From the NCBI GenBank assembly GCA_902478645.1, contig CABSLV010000016.1, forward strand, positions 1-47,412: a DNA stretch of 47,412 nucleotides, given 5' to 3'. The first letter of the stretch is position 1. Every line of letters starts with the position of its first letter. A program made the translations under genes and the position numbers. Of the stretch, positions 8,125-16,382 are shown piece after piece. The notes beneath the pieces are model-generated. The model had not been told where the DNA came from and did no database searches. It saw nothing but the letters and a program-made list of their open reading frames with translations. The stretch is from an uncultured Flavobacteriales bacterium. GTDB lineage: Bacteria; Bacteroidota; Bacteroidia; Flavobacteriales; UBA1820.

Positions 8125-9042
8125 ATGCAGGAAGAAGATACGAAGAAAAAGGCGGACGTAGCGGCTTGGGCGTATGCATTGCGGTTGCGGACCTTGCCCT
8201 TGTCCTGGGCCGGGACAGTGATGGCGGCCGGGTTGGCGGCCAGTGTGGGGATGTTTCGCTGGAGTGTGTTCGTGCTGATGTTTTTCACGGCGAGCCTCCT
8301 GCAGATCCTCTCCAACATGGCCAACGATTACGGCGATTATGTCAAGGGAACGGACGGAGAGTCGCGGATAGGGCCGCGCAGGGCCTTGGCTTCCGGAAGG
8401 ATCGCTCCCGGAGAATTTGTCCGGGGAATGCTCGTGGTGTGCCTGCTGACGATGGGGGTCGGGTTGGCGCTGGTGTTGACGGCTTTCGGTTGGCGGGCGA
8501 TAGGCTACGTGCTGTTGTTCCTGGCTTTGGGTGCCGGGTGCATCGTAGCGGCGGTGAAATATACGGTAGGACGCCGAGCTTACGGATACAGTGGCTGGGG
8601 TGAGGTGTTCGTGTTCTTGTTCTTTGGTCTGGTGGCGGTGTGCGGAGGGGCGTTTCTGTACACGGGACGCTGGGATGCGCTCTGGCTGTTGCCGGGGGCG
8701 GCATTGGGCTTGCTCTCCTCCGGGGTGCTCCATCTGAATAACCTGCGCGATGCGGAGGGAGACCGTGCCAACGGGAAAAATACGTTGGCTTCGCGGATGT
8801 CATTGGGCTGGGGCTTGGCGTTTCAATGCGGGCTGATCGTGGGGGCTATCGTGCTGCTGTTGGTGTACATGGATGCTACGTACCGGATGACGCTGTGGTA
8901 TTTGCCTACGGCGTTGTGTTTGATCAATATTCCGCTGACAGTGCAGATAAAACACCGGGAGGATGCCGACAAACTTCTGAAGGTGTTGTCGTTGAGTACG
9001 CTGGCGATGTGTGCGGTGTTTGCGGTGGCCGTCAATGTTTGA
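8125..9042 (+). CDS. menA: 1,4-dihydroxy-2-naphthoate polyprenyltransferase MenA
   Basis: Integral-membrane UbiA-family prenyltransferase that attaches the polyprenyl tail in menaquinone synthesis. The 305-residue protein has about eight hydrophobic helices. The first Asp-rich motif is NDYGDYVKGTDG (67-78) and the second is NLRDAEGDRANG, both placed as in MenA. ATG 8125 with the upstream GAAGG is preferred over an in-frame TTG at 8110. It follows the metallophosphatase by 23 bp and is probably in the same operon; a functional link between the two is not obvious. Confidence 0.9.
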   Translation: MQEEDTKKKADVAAWAYALRLRTLPLSWAGTVMAAGLAASVGMFRWSVFVLMFFTASLLQILSNMANDYGDYVKGTDGESRIGPRRALASGRIAPGEFVRGMLVVCLLTMGVGLALVLTAFGWRAIGYVLLFLALGAGCIVAAVKYTVGRRAYGYSGWGEVFVFLFFGLVAVCGGAFLYTGRWDALWLLPGAALGLLSSGVLHLNNLRDAEGDRANGKNTLASRMSLGWGLAFQCGLIVGAIVLLLVYMDATYRMTLWYLPTALCLINIPLTVQIKHREDADKLLKVLSLSTLAMCAVFAVAVNV

Positions 9043-9049
9043 CGGGTAG

Positions 9050-9116
9050 CCGAGTGCGTGCAAGCGAGAAGGGCGGGCTCCTGTGGAGCCCGCCCTTCTC
9101 GCTTGCACGCACTCGG
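9050..9116. repeat. Long CAAGCG hairpin between convergent genes
   Basis: A 32-bp perfect stem (9050-9081 with 9085-9116) and 3-nt loop. The left arm contains GCAAGCGAGAAGGGCGGG. It begins 7 bp after the menA stop and points towards the convergent regulator gene. Confidence 0.9.
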
Positions 9117-9203
9117 TGGAAAACAGAATGCGAAGAAACGCTCACTTGTCCGGGATGCGGGCAGTTGTTGGATTCGGAATCGGCGGGAGAGACCGGGGAA
9201 TTT

Positions 9204-9947
9204 TTAGAGATGGAATACGCCTTTTACTTCCCAGAAAGCAGCGATTTGTCCCAAGGTGCAGATCAAGTCCGGGAACAGTCGTTTGTCGGGGTGAAGCGCC
9301 GTGAAGAGGAACATTTCCGACTGGTCGGGATACCGCTGAGATATTCGCACCAGAGGATTGCCCTCGGAAGGGAGTATGAGCAACAGGCGTTTGTCGCGTG
9401 GTCCGATGAATTGCGCCAGCGAACCGGAGGCCGGCCCTACGAGCAGATATTCACCGGGTGAGTATTCCGGGGAGAGGCTCTCGTCTGTGATCTTGACCAG
9501 AGCGTCTGCGCGGTCGTGCAACAGGTTTTTCTCGATCATCAACCAATGGGGAGGAAGCGATTCGCGTTCCGGATGGCAAAATGTCTCAAGGGATTCGAAG
9601 ATCCGAACGGCGACACTCGTCGAAGGAAAAGCGGAGGCGGAAGGATTGTACGGGGTGTGAGATTCGGCAACGGTCGAGATTTTCTCCCCTTCGGACAGGG
9701 TGTTGTCCTGGCTGTAGATATGGCCGCAACCGCAGATGAGCCAGTTGAGGTTCAGGGTGGGATACCGCTTGGCGATCTTGCACAGCGTGCCGGTATTCAT
9801 TCCCTTGTCGGGCGTGCGGAAATATCCGTTGCCCAGATCGAGCAGTTTTTCGATCTCCCGGTTGCTCGACAGGCCGTACATGCGGCAAAAAGCCAGCAGC
9901 CGCCCTTTGGGGGTGTCGGTGTCTATTTCTGTGAAATCCTTCGACAT
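9204..9947 (-). CDS. Phage-repressor-like regulator (HTH plus S24-like domain)
   Basis: A 247-residue protein. Residues about 12-75 form a CI-type helix-turn-helix (KGRLLAFCRMYGLSSNREIE, then KRYPTLNLNWLICGCG, the typical Bacteroidetes repressor ending). The C-terminal half resembles the S24/LexA-like beta domain: DESLSPEYSPGEYLLVGP places a Ser where the self-cleavage nucleophile would be, and DKRLLLILPSEGNPL follows. Whether it self-cleaves is uncertain. There are no phage genes nearby, so it is either domesticated or a chromosomal regulator. It is divergent from nadK across a duplicated stem-loop repeat. The start at 9947 is chosen because the longer frame would run through those repeats and a -7 box lies at 9972-9979. 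Confidence 0.78.
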   Translation of the reverse strand: MSKDFTEIDTDTPKGRLLAFCRMYGLSSNREIEKLLDLGNGYFRTPDKGMNTGTLCKIAKRYPTLNLNWLICGCGHIYSQDNTLSEGEKISTVAESHTPYNPSASAFPSTSVAVRIFESLETFCHPERESLPPHWLMIEKNLLHDRADALVKITDESLSPEYSPGEYLLVGPASGSLAQFIGPRDKRLLLILPSEGNPLVRISQRYPDQSEMFLFTALHPDKRLFPDLICTLGQIAAFWEVKGVFHL

Positions 9948-9971
9948 CGTGGTCGCCCTTGTGTTTTGGGC

Positions 9972-9979
9972 CAAAAGTA
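9972..9979 (-). promoter_or_regulatory. Bacteroidetes -7 box for the repressor-like gene
   Basis: On the minus strand this reads TACTTTTG, 25 bp before the ATG at 9947. The -33 element is not recognisable. Confidence 0.55.
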
Positions 9980-10058
9980 AGAAATATTTTGCATATCGTT
10001 TTTTTATCGGAACTTTCATGACGGGAATTTTTCTCAGAAGGTGTAAGGATTGTGCTGA

Positions 10059-10133
10059 GGCTCCGGCATCGTCTTCGGGGCGAAAACTGCGTTTTCCCCC
10101 ACGTCCGCTGCGCTCGCCTTTCCCTGCATTTGG
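10059..10133. repeat. Direct repeat, copy 1 (contains a stem-loop)
   Basis: About 75 bp, repeated at 10148-10221 with an 88-bp offset. Inside each copy GAAAAC-TGC-GTTTTC, flanked by GGGG and CCCC, can fold into a hairpin, and each copy ends with a CTGCGCTCGCCTTTC segment and CATTTG. Confidence 0.85.
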
Positions 10134-10147
10134 ATAATGTAGGATGC

Positions 10148-10221
10148 GGCTCGGCATCGTCTTCGGGGCGAAAACTGCGTTTTCCCCCTTGCCGCTGCGC
10201 TCGCCTTTCACTACATTTGTA
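10148..10221. repeat. Direct repeat, copy 2 (carries the nadK -7 box)
   Basis: Near-identical to 10059-10133 apart from a few substitutions and short deletions. Its end includes TACATTTG, the -7 box of nadK. The same place in copy 1 reads TGCATTTG. Confidence 0.85.
10212..10219 (+). promoter_or_regulatory. Bacteroidetes -7 box for nadK
   Basis: TACATTTG, 23 bp before the nadK ATG. A CTTG at 10188-10191 lies 20 bp upstream and could be a weak -33 element. Confidence 0.6.
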
Positions 10222-10242
10222 CAAAACTCAAACGGTTCGGGA

Positions 10243-11112
10243 ATGAAAATCGCCATTTACGGAGCCAACATAAAAAAAGACAACGAATGTTGGCTGGAGG
10301 ATGTGCTGGAGGCTTTGTCCATGCACGGAGCCGAGTTGTATTTTCATGAGGATACTTTGGAGTACATGCGTTCCTTGGAGGTGAAAGTGCCCCGGGGAGC
10401 GGGGGTGTACGGCGAAGGGCTGCCCTCCGATACGGATTATATGGTGACTTTGGGCGGCGACGGGACGATCCTGCGGGCGGCGCAATTGGCTTACCGGGCC
10501 GATGTACCCATCGTGGGGATCAACCTGGGAACACTCGGTTTTATGGCGACAGTGTCCAAGGAGCGTGCTCGCGAGGCGATGGAGGTGCTTTTCAGCGGGC
10601 GGATGGATTTCGAGCGGAAGGTGCTCCTGCAGGTGGAAAGCCCGGCTTTGCCCGAACCGAAGGTGGCGATAAACGAGGTGGTGGTCAGCCGGAAGGATTC
10701 CTCGTCGATGATCGGGATCCAGACCCATGTGAACGGACGTTTGCTGGGGACTTACCGGGCAGACGGGCTTATCGTAGCAACGCCGACGGGTTCGACTGGC
10801 TATTCGCTCAGCTGCGGAGGACCGATCGTTTCGACCGATTCGGCTACCTTGGTGCTCACTCCGGTGGCTCCGCATAACCTGAACGTGCGGCCGATGGTGT
10901 TCCGCGACGATGTTAAAGTTTTTCTAAAGGTCTCGGGCCGAGAGGATCAGTATTTGCTTTCGGTCGATTCGCGTTTTCAGCCGATGAGGTGGGAGGATGT
11001 CATTTCGGTCCGTAAGTCCGAGCGTACCCTCAGGATAGCCAAATTGCCGCATTCCGACTTTTTCCTCACGCTCAAGGAAAAATTGGGGTGGGGAAACGAT
11101 GGACGTCAGTAG
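10243..11112 (+). CDS. nadK: NAD kinase NadK
   Basis: Cytoplasmic kinase that phosphorylates NAD to NADP. It has 289 residues, the usual length in Bacteroidetes. The GGDGT motif is at residues 71-75, followed by the NAD-binding elements NEVVVSRKDSSSM and DGLIVATPTGSTGYSLSCGG. ATG 10243 is chosen over an in-frame ATG at 10144: the extra residues would be encoded by the duplicated repeat, and a -7 box sits at 10212-10219. uppS follows after 146 bp with its own promoter motif. Confidence 0.95.
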   Translation: MKIAIYGANIKKDNECWLEDVLEALSMHGAELYFHEDTLEYMRSLEVKVPRGAGVYGEGLPSDTDYMVTLGGDGTILRAAQLAYRADVPIVGINLGTLGFMATVSKERAREAMEVLFSGRMDFERKVLLQVESPALPEPKVAINEVVVSRKDSSSMIGIQTHVNGRLLGTYRADGLIVATPTGSTGYSLSCGGPIVSTDSATLVLTPVAPHNLNVRPMVFRDDVKVFLKVSGREDQYLLSVDSRFQPMRWEDVISVRKSERTLRIAKLPHSDFFLTLKEKLGWGNDGRQ

Positions 11113-11183
11113 GGAAGCCTGCTCCGAGAATATTTTTAGTAAATCATTAAACATATTAACCCTGCCCGCTTGTAACAAATTCG

Positions 11184-11191
11184 TATATTTG
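11184..11191 (+). promoter_or_regulatory. Bacteroidetes -7 box for the uppS-bamA unit
   Basis: TATATTTG, 67 bp before the uppS ATG. Confidence 0.5.
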
Positions 11192-11258
11192 CGAGCATTA
11201 TGTTCCTTGTGAGGTCGAAATTTCCATTTCGAAGCGCAGGGGGAGTATATACGTTTTT

Positions 11259-12011
11259 ATGGCGACCGAAATAGATACACCTTCCGGCTCTCTGCCTGTC
11301 CATGTGGCTGTGATCATGGATGGAAACGGGCGTTGGGCCAAACGTCAGGGTATGATGCGCGTCTTGGGACACCGCAAGGGGGTCGAGGCGGTGCGTCGTA
11401 CGATCGAGGCGGCACGCGAGGAAGGTATACGGTATCTGACACTTTATGCTTTTTCGGATGAAAACTGGGCGCGCCCTCGTGCGGAGGTCGAAGCTTTGAT
11501 GGAGCTTCTGGTGTCCAATCTGAAGGCCGAACTCCCTTCTTTCGTTAAAAATGGTATCCGTTTGGAATCCATTGGCGATGTCTCCCGCCTGCCGGAAGGA
11601 GCGGCACGCGAATTGGAACATTGCCGTCGGGAAACGGCCGAAAACAAGGATATGGTGCTTTCCCTGGCATTGAGTTATGGCTCGCAGGAGGAGATTCGCC
11701 GTTGCGTAACGCGGATAGCGGAACGTGTGGCCCGGGGAGAACTTCATCCGGGAGATATCAATCGGCAGGTGATCGAAGCAAATCTCTATACGGCCGGGAT
11801 GCCTCCGGTGGATCTGATGATCCGTACCAGTGGGGAGATGCGCCTGAGCAATTTCCTGCTCTGGCAGTCGGCCTACGCGGAGTTGTATTTCACTCCGGTG
11901 CTGTGGCCAGATTTTTCCAAAGAGGATTTCCGGGAGGCTTTGCGGGCGTATGCCCGGCGCGAACGCCGTTTCGGCCGAACGAGCGATCAATGTGCAAATG
12001 ACAAAATATAA
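11259..12011 (+). CDS. uppS: Isoprenyl (undecaprenyl) diphosphate synthase UppS
   Basis: Cis-prenyltransferase that extends farnesyl diphosphate with isopentenyl diphosphate to undecaprenyl diphosphate, the lipid carrier for wall and polysaccharide synthesis. The protein has 250 residues. VIMDGNGRWAKR contains the catalytic Asp21; SYGSQEEI (usually SYGGREEI), DLMIRTSGEMRLSNF and LLWQSAYAELYF are the remaining family blocks. It precedes bamA by 33 bp; the uppS-bamA-skp order is a common Bacteroidetes envelope cluster. Confidence 0.95.
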   Translation: MATEIDTPSGSLPVHVAVIMDGNGRWAKRQGMMRVLGHRKGVEAVRRTIEAAREEGIRYLTLYAFSDENWARPRAEVEALMELLVSNLKAELPSFVKNGIRLESIGDVSRLPEGAARELEHCRRETAENKDMVLSLALSYGSQEEIRRCVTRIAERVARGELHPGDINRQVIEANLYTAGMPPVDLMIRTSGEMRLSNFLLWQSAYAELYFTPVLWPDFSKEDFREALRAYARRERRFGRTSDQCANDKI

Positions 12012-12044
12012 ATAGAACGCTAACACCAACACTCGCATATAAAA

Positions 12045-14546
12045 GTGAAAAGATTCTATACGGCAACTTTAGCCTTCCTCGTATCGGTTTTGTCCGTTTC
12101 TCTTTCCGCGCAGGTTTTGCCTCAACAGTCGGACGACAGCAACCTGTACACGATAGCCGGGGTGACGGTCAGAGGAAACTCTCTGTATTCCAGCCAGATC
12201 ATTGTTCACGAAACGGGGCTTATCGAGGGGTCGAAGGTGAGAATACCGGGCGAGCAGATCAGTTCTGCAATCCGTCGGTTGTGGAAGCATGGTTTGTTTG
12301 ACAATGTGGAGATTTATGTCGATCGGGTCGAAGGAGACAAGGTTTATCTCGAAATCGAGGTGAAGGAGCGTACGCCCATCACCCGCTTGCAGTATGTAGG
12401 GGTAAGCCGAACGATGCAGGAGGATTTGGCGAAAGATTTGACGATGAACGCCAACCAAAAGGTGAGCGAGGACCTGATCCAGTCGGTGAAGAACTATATC
12501 GAGAAGCGTTATATCAAACGCGGATACCTCTCGGCCAAAGTAAATGTGGAAATATCGCCCGATACGCTTCGTGAGAATGGCGGTGTACATATGAAGGTTA
12601 TCTTGGACAAGGGCGAGAGAGTTCGAATAAATAGTATCAACTTCCAGGGCAACCAGGTGCTTACCGCCGACCAACTGCGCAAAGCGATGAAGGATACCAA
12701 GCAGATCAAGCACCTTAATATCTTCAAGCAATCCAAACTGGTAGAGGACAAGTACGAGGACGACCTGAAGAATATCGTCGAAAAGTACAAGACCCTGGGA
12801 TACCGTGATGCGAGGGTGGTAGGAGATACCATTACCTGGAACAAGGGGGACAATACCTTGGACATCAATATTGCGATCGATGAAGGTAACAAGTACCACT
12901 ACCGTTCGATAAAATTCCTGGGCAACAGTAAGTTCTCGACCGAACAGCTGAAAACAATTCTGGGGATCAAGGAGGGAGATGTGTACAACGGTGAACTCCT
13001 GGCCAAGCGCATCAGCGGTTCGAAGGATGGACGCGATATTCAGAGTCTGTACATGGACAACGGATACCTCTTTGCCCAGATCATGCCGGTGGAGGTGAGT
13101 GCCGACCGGGATTCGATCGACCTGGAAATCCGTATCATCGAATACGACAAGGCTTATATCAACCGCGTAACGGTCAAGGGGAATACCCGTACTTTCGATG
13201 AGATCATCTATCGTGAACTGACTACCAAGCCTGGCGACCTGTTCTCCAAGACCGCTATCATGCAGAGCCAGCAGCGTATCGGCGCCCTCGGTTTCTTCGA
13301 CGGAGAGAACATCGGTATCGACCCCAAACCCAACCTTTCGACCGGAACGGTGGATATCGACTACACGGTTGTCGAGAAGAACTCTTCGCAGATCGAACTG
13401 CAAGGCGGCTGGGGCGGCGGTATGTTTATCGGTACGGTAGGATTGTCGTTCAACAACTTCTCGACCCGCAATCTGTTCAACAAAAAGGCGTGGAAACCGC
13501 TTCCGATGGGACAGGGACAGACTTTCTCGCTCCGTTTCCAGGCGGCGCAGGGCTATACTTCCTACCAAATGTCCTTTATGGAGCCTTGGATCGGGGGACG
13601 TCGGCCGTTGTCGATCACCACGTCGTTCTATTACACCAAGCAGGAAGCCTACAACTATTATACCAACGAGCTTATGAAAGGCCGTTTGGACATCTTCGGT
13701 GGGGGGATCGTATTGGGAAAACGACTCAACTGGCCGGATGATTACTTTGTGGGAACCGTCGGGATCAATTACAGCCGGTATGGATGGAAGGACTACGATT
13801 GGGGTATTTATCAGGAGAGCTTTACCAAGGGAACGTCGAACAACTTGAACCTTTCTTTGGGATTGACACGCCGTTCCTCGGGATCCAATCCGATCTATCC
13901 TACTTACGGTTCCGATATTTCGCTCAGTTTGTTCCTCACTCCGCCGTATTCGTTGTTCAACGGTCGGGACTATTCGGATCCGAACCTTACCGATGTCAAG
14001 CGGTACGAATGGTTGGAGTATTACAAGTTCAAGGCCAAGGCGACTTGGTACAACAACATTGCAGCCAAACTGGTGCTGGTAACCAACGTCGAGTTCGGTT
14101 ACATGGGTATGTACAATCCCAAGGTAGGACTGGGACCGTTCGAGCGCTTTATCATGGGTGGTAGCGGTATGTCGCAGTACCAGTATTACAGTGGAGAGAT
14201 CATCCCCTTGCGCGGTTACAAGGACAATACGATCGCTTCAAGCAATTCGATGGTGGGGATCGGAGACCCGATTTACAACCGTTTTACGGTCGAGTTGCGT
14301 TACCCCATCACTTTGTCTCAAACGACCAGTATCTTCGTGCTGCTCTTTGCGGAAGGGGGTAATACGTATGCCGATCTGAAATCGTACAATCCGTTCAAGC
14401 TCCACCGTTCTACCGGCGCAGGTATTCGGGTGTTCATGCCGATGTTCGGTATGTTGGGCTTTGACTTCGGATACGGTTTCGACCCGATGCCGGGCGAAAA
14501 ACGTGGTTGGCAGTTCCACTTCAGTCTGGGACAGCAGTTGTTCTGA
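12045..14546 (+). CDS. bamA: Outer membrane assembly factor BamA (Omp85)
   Basis: Outer-membrane beta-barrel protein that inserts other barrels into the outer membrane. It has 833 residues: a signal peptide (about 1-22), POTRA repeats over about 30-430 (blocks such as GVTVRGNSLYSS, SINFQGNQVLTADQ, IKFLGNSKFSTEQ, VTVKGNTRTFDE), then the 16-stranded barrel. It ends in Phe, as the C-terminal beta signal requires, and IIPLRGYKDN lies in the conserved lid-loop region. Translation appears to start at GTG 12045, which begins the hydrophobic leader; no ATG fits better. A chaperone gene (skp) follows. Confidence 0.94.
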   Translation: MKRFYTATLAFLVSVLSVSLSAQVLPQQSDDSNLYTIAGVTVRGNSLYSSQIIVHETGLIEGSKVRIPGEQISSAIRRLWKHGLFDNVEIYVDRVEGDKVYLEIEVKERTPITRLQYVGVSRTMQEDLAKDLTMNANQKVSEDLIQSVKNYIEKRYIKRGYLSAKVNVEISPDTLRENGGVHMKVILDKGERVRINSINFQGNQVLTADQLRKAMKDTKQIKHLNIFKQSKLVEDKYEDDLKNIVEKYKTLGYRDARVVGDTITWNKGDNTLDINIAIDEGNKYHYRSIKFLGNSKFSTEQLKTILGIKEGDVYNGELLAKRISGSKDGRDIQSLYMDNGYLFAQIMPVEVSADRDSIDLEIRIIEYDKAYINRVTVKGNTRTFDEIIYRELTTKPGDLFSKTAIMQSQQRIGALGFFDGENIGIDPKPNLSTGTVDIDYTVVEKNSSQIELQGGWGGGMFIGTVGLSFNNFSTRNLFNKKAWKPLPMGQGQTFSLRFQAAQGYTSYQMSFMEPWIGGRRPLSITTSFYYTKQEAYNYYTNELMKGRLDIFGGGIVLGKRLNWPDDYFVGTVGINYSRYGWKDYDWGIYQESFTKGTSNNLNLSLGLTRRSSGSNPIYPTYGSDISLSLFLTPPYSLFNGRDYSDPNLTDVKRYEWLEYYKFKAKATWYNNIAAKLVLVTNVEFGYMGMYNPKVGLGPFERFIMGGSGMSQYQYYSGEIIPLRGYKDNTIASSNSMVGIGDPIYNRFTVELRYPITLSQTTSIFVLLFAEGGNTYADLKSYNPFKLHRSTGAGIRVFMPMFGMLGFDFGYGFDPMPGEKRGWQFHFSLGQQLF

Positions 14547-14590
14547 TGTTGAATATTAAAAACATGTTAAAACGCCGGAACGATCGATCT

Positions 14591-14644
14591 TCCCTGTTTT
14601 TTTAATGCTATATTGCGCAGGCGCAAAATAGAACAGGGATTTTC
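14591..14644 (+). terminator. Putative terminator between bamA and skp
   Basis: An 8-bp outer stem (14591-14598 with 14632-14639) and a GC-rich inner stem TTGCGC/GCGCAA are separated by a one-sided T-rich bulge and followed by TTTT. This is an imperfect terminator, and partial read-through to skp is possible. Confidence 0.45.
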
Positions 14645-14738
14645 GTATTTGAATAAAAATTCGGATATTAGCACCGCTGTTCGCCGACAAAGCGAAACAA
14701 GGATTTAATCGAGTAACAGCTCAAAAACAATCAAAAAC

Positions 14739-15248
14739 ATGAAAGCAGTAAAAGTATTATTCTTTACGGCTGTTTTACTACTGGGAGTAAATACGGCTAT
14801 GGCACAGGCTAAGTTGGGACATATTGACGTAGCTACCTTGATTTCCCTGATGCCGGAAACCAAGAAAGCCAATACCCAAATGGAAACGATGAGCAATGGA
14901 TTCAAGGCAGATTATGACAAGATGGTGGCCGAGTATCAGAATCTCGCTCAGAAGTACCAGAACGAAGCAGCCAGCCAGAGCGACGCCATGAACCAGACCC
15001 GTGCCAAGGAACTCGAGGATCGTCAGCAGCGTCTGCAAATGTTTGCCCAGTCTGCACAACAGGATTTGGAGAAGAAATCGAACGAACTGATGCAGCCTAT
15101 TTTCGAAAAAGCACAGGAAGCGATCAACGCAGTGGCTAAAGAAAAAGGCTTGACCTATGTTTTCAATACGGCCAGCGGAACGTTGGTGTACGATGGCGGA
15201 GGAGTGGATCTGATGCCGGATGTGAAGAAAAAACTGGGTCTTCAGTAA
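14739..15248 (+). CDS. skp: OmpH/Skp family periplasmic chaperone
   Basis: Periplasmic holdase that keeps unfolded outer-membrane proteins soluble on their way to BamA. The 169-residue protein has a clear signal peptide (MKAVKVLFFTAVLLLGVNTAMA, cut near residue 22), then KLGHIDVATLISLMP, the OmpH N-terminal strand. A long coiled-coil follows (about 45-130, rich in Gln, Glu and Lys), and the protein ends with a strand region YVFNTASGTLVYDGGG. It lies directly downstream of bamA, its functional partner. Confidence 0.9.
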   Translation: MKAVKVLFFTAVLLLGVNTAMAQAKLGHIDVATLISLMPETKKANTQMETMSNGFKADYDKMVAEYQNLAQKYQNEAASQSDAMNQTRAKELEDRQQRLQMFAQSAQQDLEKKSNELMQPIFEKAQEAINAVAKEKGLTYVFNTASGTLVYDGGGVDLMPDVKKKLGLQ

Positions 15249-15312
15249 GCGGTTGTTTTTTCGGACAATAAAACCGCAAAGACAATCGGTATAACAAAAT
15301 AGGGCTGTTCAA

Positions 15313-15347
15313 GCAAAGTCCCGGCTTCACAGAAGCCGGGACTTTGC
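15313..15347 (+). terminator. Terminator after skp
   Basis: A perfect 15-bp stem (15313-15327 with 15333-15347) with a 5-nt loop, followed by ATTTTGG. Confidence 0.75.
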
Positions 15348-15476
15348 ATTTTGGCCGGTAGCCGGATAGTGGACTGCGTGTGCTGTTCTGTTTCAAGAGC
15401 GTGTCGAAAGACGTTTGCCGGATCGCCCTCTGGAGCAACAAGTAGGAAAGGTACGGCGATTTGAAATACTCGGGGC

Positions 15477-15533
15477 AGTCGGGCAAGCGAAGCGCGGGGG
15501 AGCTATGCTCCCCCGCGCTTCGCTTGCCCGACT
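15477..15533. repeat. Long CAAGCG hairpin between convergent genes
   Basis: A 27-bp perfect stem (15477-15503 with 15507-15533) around a TAT loop. The left arm contains GGGCAAGCGAAGCGCGGG. It is 48 bp beyond the sufT stop. Confidence 0.9.
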
Positions 15534-15581
15534 TGTTGGATGCAGGGACGGGTATGTTTTTCAGAAAGTGTGAAATGCGTA

Positions 15582-15914
15582 TCAGAGAAAACCCAACTGA
15601 AGTTTTGCCTCGTCGCTCATCATGTCCTTGTCCCACGTCGGGTCGAATGTTACCTCGATCCGCACGCCGTTTACCTCCTCCATTGCTTTGATCTTTTCTT
15701 CGATCTCCTGTGGTAGGGATTCGATCATCGGGCAGTTGGGCGTAGTCATGGTCATCAGGATGTACACCTCGCCCTTGTCGGACACTTCAATGTTGTAGAT
15801 CAGTCCCAGTTCGTACACATCGACCGGGATCTCGGGGTCATATACCGTATGCAGCACGTCGATGACCCGATCGACGAGTGCTTCTTTCTGTTTTTCGTCC
15901 ATTTTCGTTTTCAT
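15582..15914 (-). CDS. sufT: MIP18/DUF59-family iron-sulfur assembly protein SufT
   Basis: A 110-residue cytoplasmic protein of the MIP18 (DUF59) family that helps deliver iron-sulfur clusters to target proteins. The family blocks VYDPEIPVDVYELGLIY and MTMTTPNCPM (Cys61) are intact. It is the last gene of the suf cluster, 20 bp after sufE. Two in-frame ATGs are possible, at 15914 and 15902; the first is used here without strong ribosome-site support for either. A longer upstream frame would only overlap sufE. Confidence 0.87.
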   Translation of the reverse strand: MKTKMDEKQKEALVDRVIDVLHTVYDPEIPVDVYELGLIYNIEVSDKGEVYILMTMTTPNCPMIESLPQEIEEKIKAMEEVNGVRIEVTFDPTWDKDMMSDEAKLQLGFL

Positions 15915-15934
15915 GTGCTTTTTTAAGGCCGAGC

Positions 15935-16360
15935 TTATTTCTTTGCAGCAAAAGCCCCGGCGTAGAGTTTCATCTGGCGGATCATCTCGGAGAGCCCGTT
16001 GGCCCGGGTGGGTGAGAGGTGGGAGGAGAGTCCGATGCGGTCGATGAACGACAAGTCGGCCTGCGCGATGTCCTGCGGAGTTTGCCCCGAGAGAACCCGC
16101 ACCAGCAGGGAGATGATCCCTTTGGTGATGATGGCGTCCGAGTCGGCCGTAAAGTCGATACGACCTTGGTCGTTCAGGTGGGCAGCGAGCCATACCTGCG
16201 ACTGGCATCCACGGATCAGATGGTCTTCATCCTTGTATTTCGCGTCGATCAGGGGAAGCGATTTCCCCAGGTCGATCAGGTAGGCGTACTTGTCCACCCA
16301 CTCGTCGAACATGGAAAAGTCGGATTCGATCTCGGCAATATTTTCTTCGATGGTTTTCAT
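15935..16360 (-). CDS. sufE: Cysteine desulfuration protein SufE
   Basis: Sulfur-transfer partner of SufS: it accepts persulfide sulfur on its conserved Cys52 (IRGCQSQVWL) and hands it to the SufBCD scaffold. The 141-residue length is normal. KYKDEDHLIRGCQSQVW and the C-terminal helix with SPTRANGLSEMI match the family. It lies 22 bp downstream of sufS and is translated in the same unit. Confidence 0.95.
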   Translation of the reverse strand: MKTIEENIAEIESDFSMFDEWVDKYAYLIDLGKSLPLIDAKYKDEDHLIRGCQSQVWLAAHLNDQGRIDFTADSDAIITKGIISLLVRVLSGQTPQDIAQADLSFIDRIGLSSHLSPTRANGLSEMIRQMKLYAGAFAAKK

Positions 16361-16382
16361 GGTGGTCTGTATGGTGTTTTCG

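Larger units (their letters stand above)
15249..15581. other. 333-bp convergent intergenic region between skp and sufT
   Basis: The region holds two separate hairpins (15313-15347 and 15477-15533), listed individually. The sequence between and around them shows no open frame, promoter box or RNA gene that I can recognise. Confidence 0.7.

Noticed and set aside
10059..10221. Possible CRISPR array
   Set aside because: There are only two units, the period is 88 bp, the units are about 75 bp with hardly any spacer, and no cas gene is present.
9204..11112. Possible prophage around the repressor-like gene
   Set aside because: Neighbours are menA and nadK; there is no integrase, structural gene or attachment repeat.
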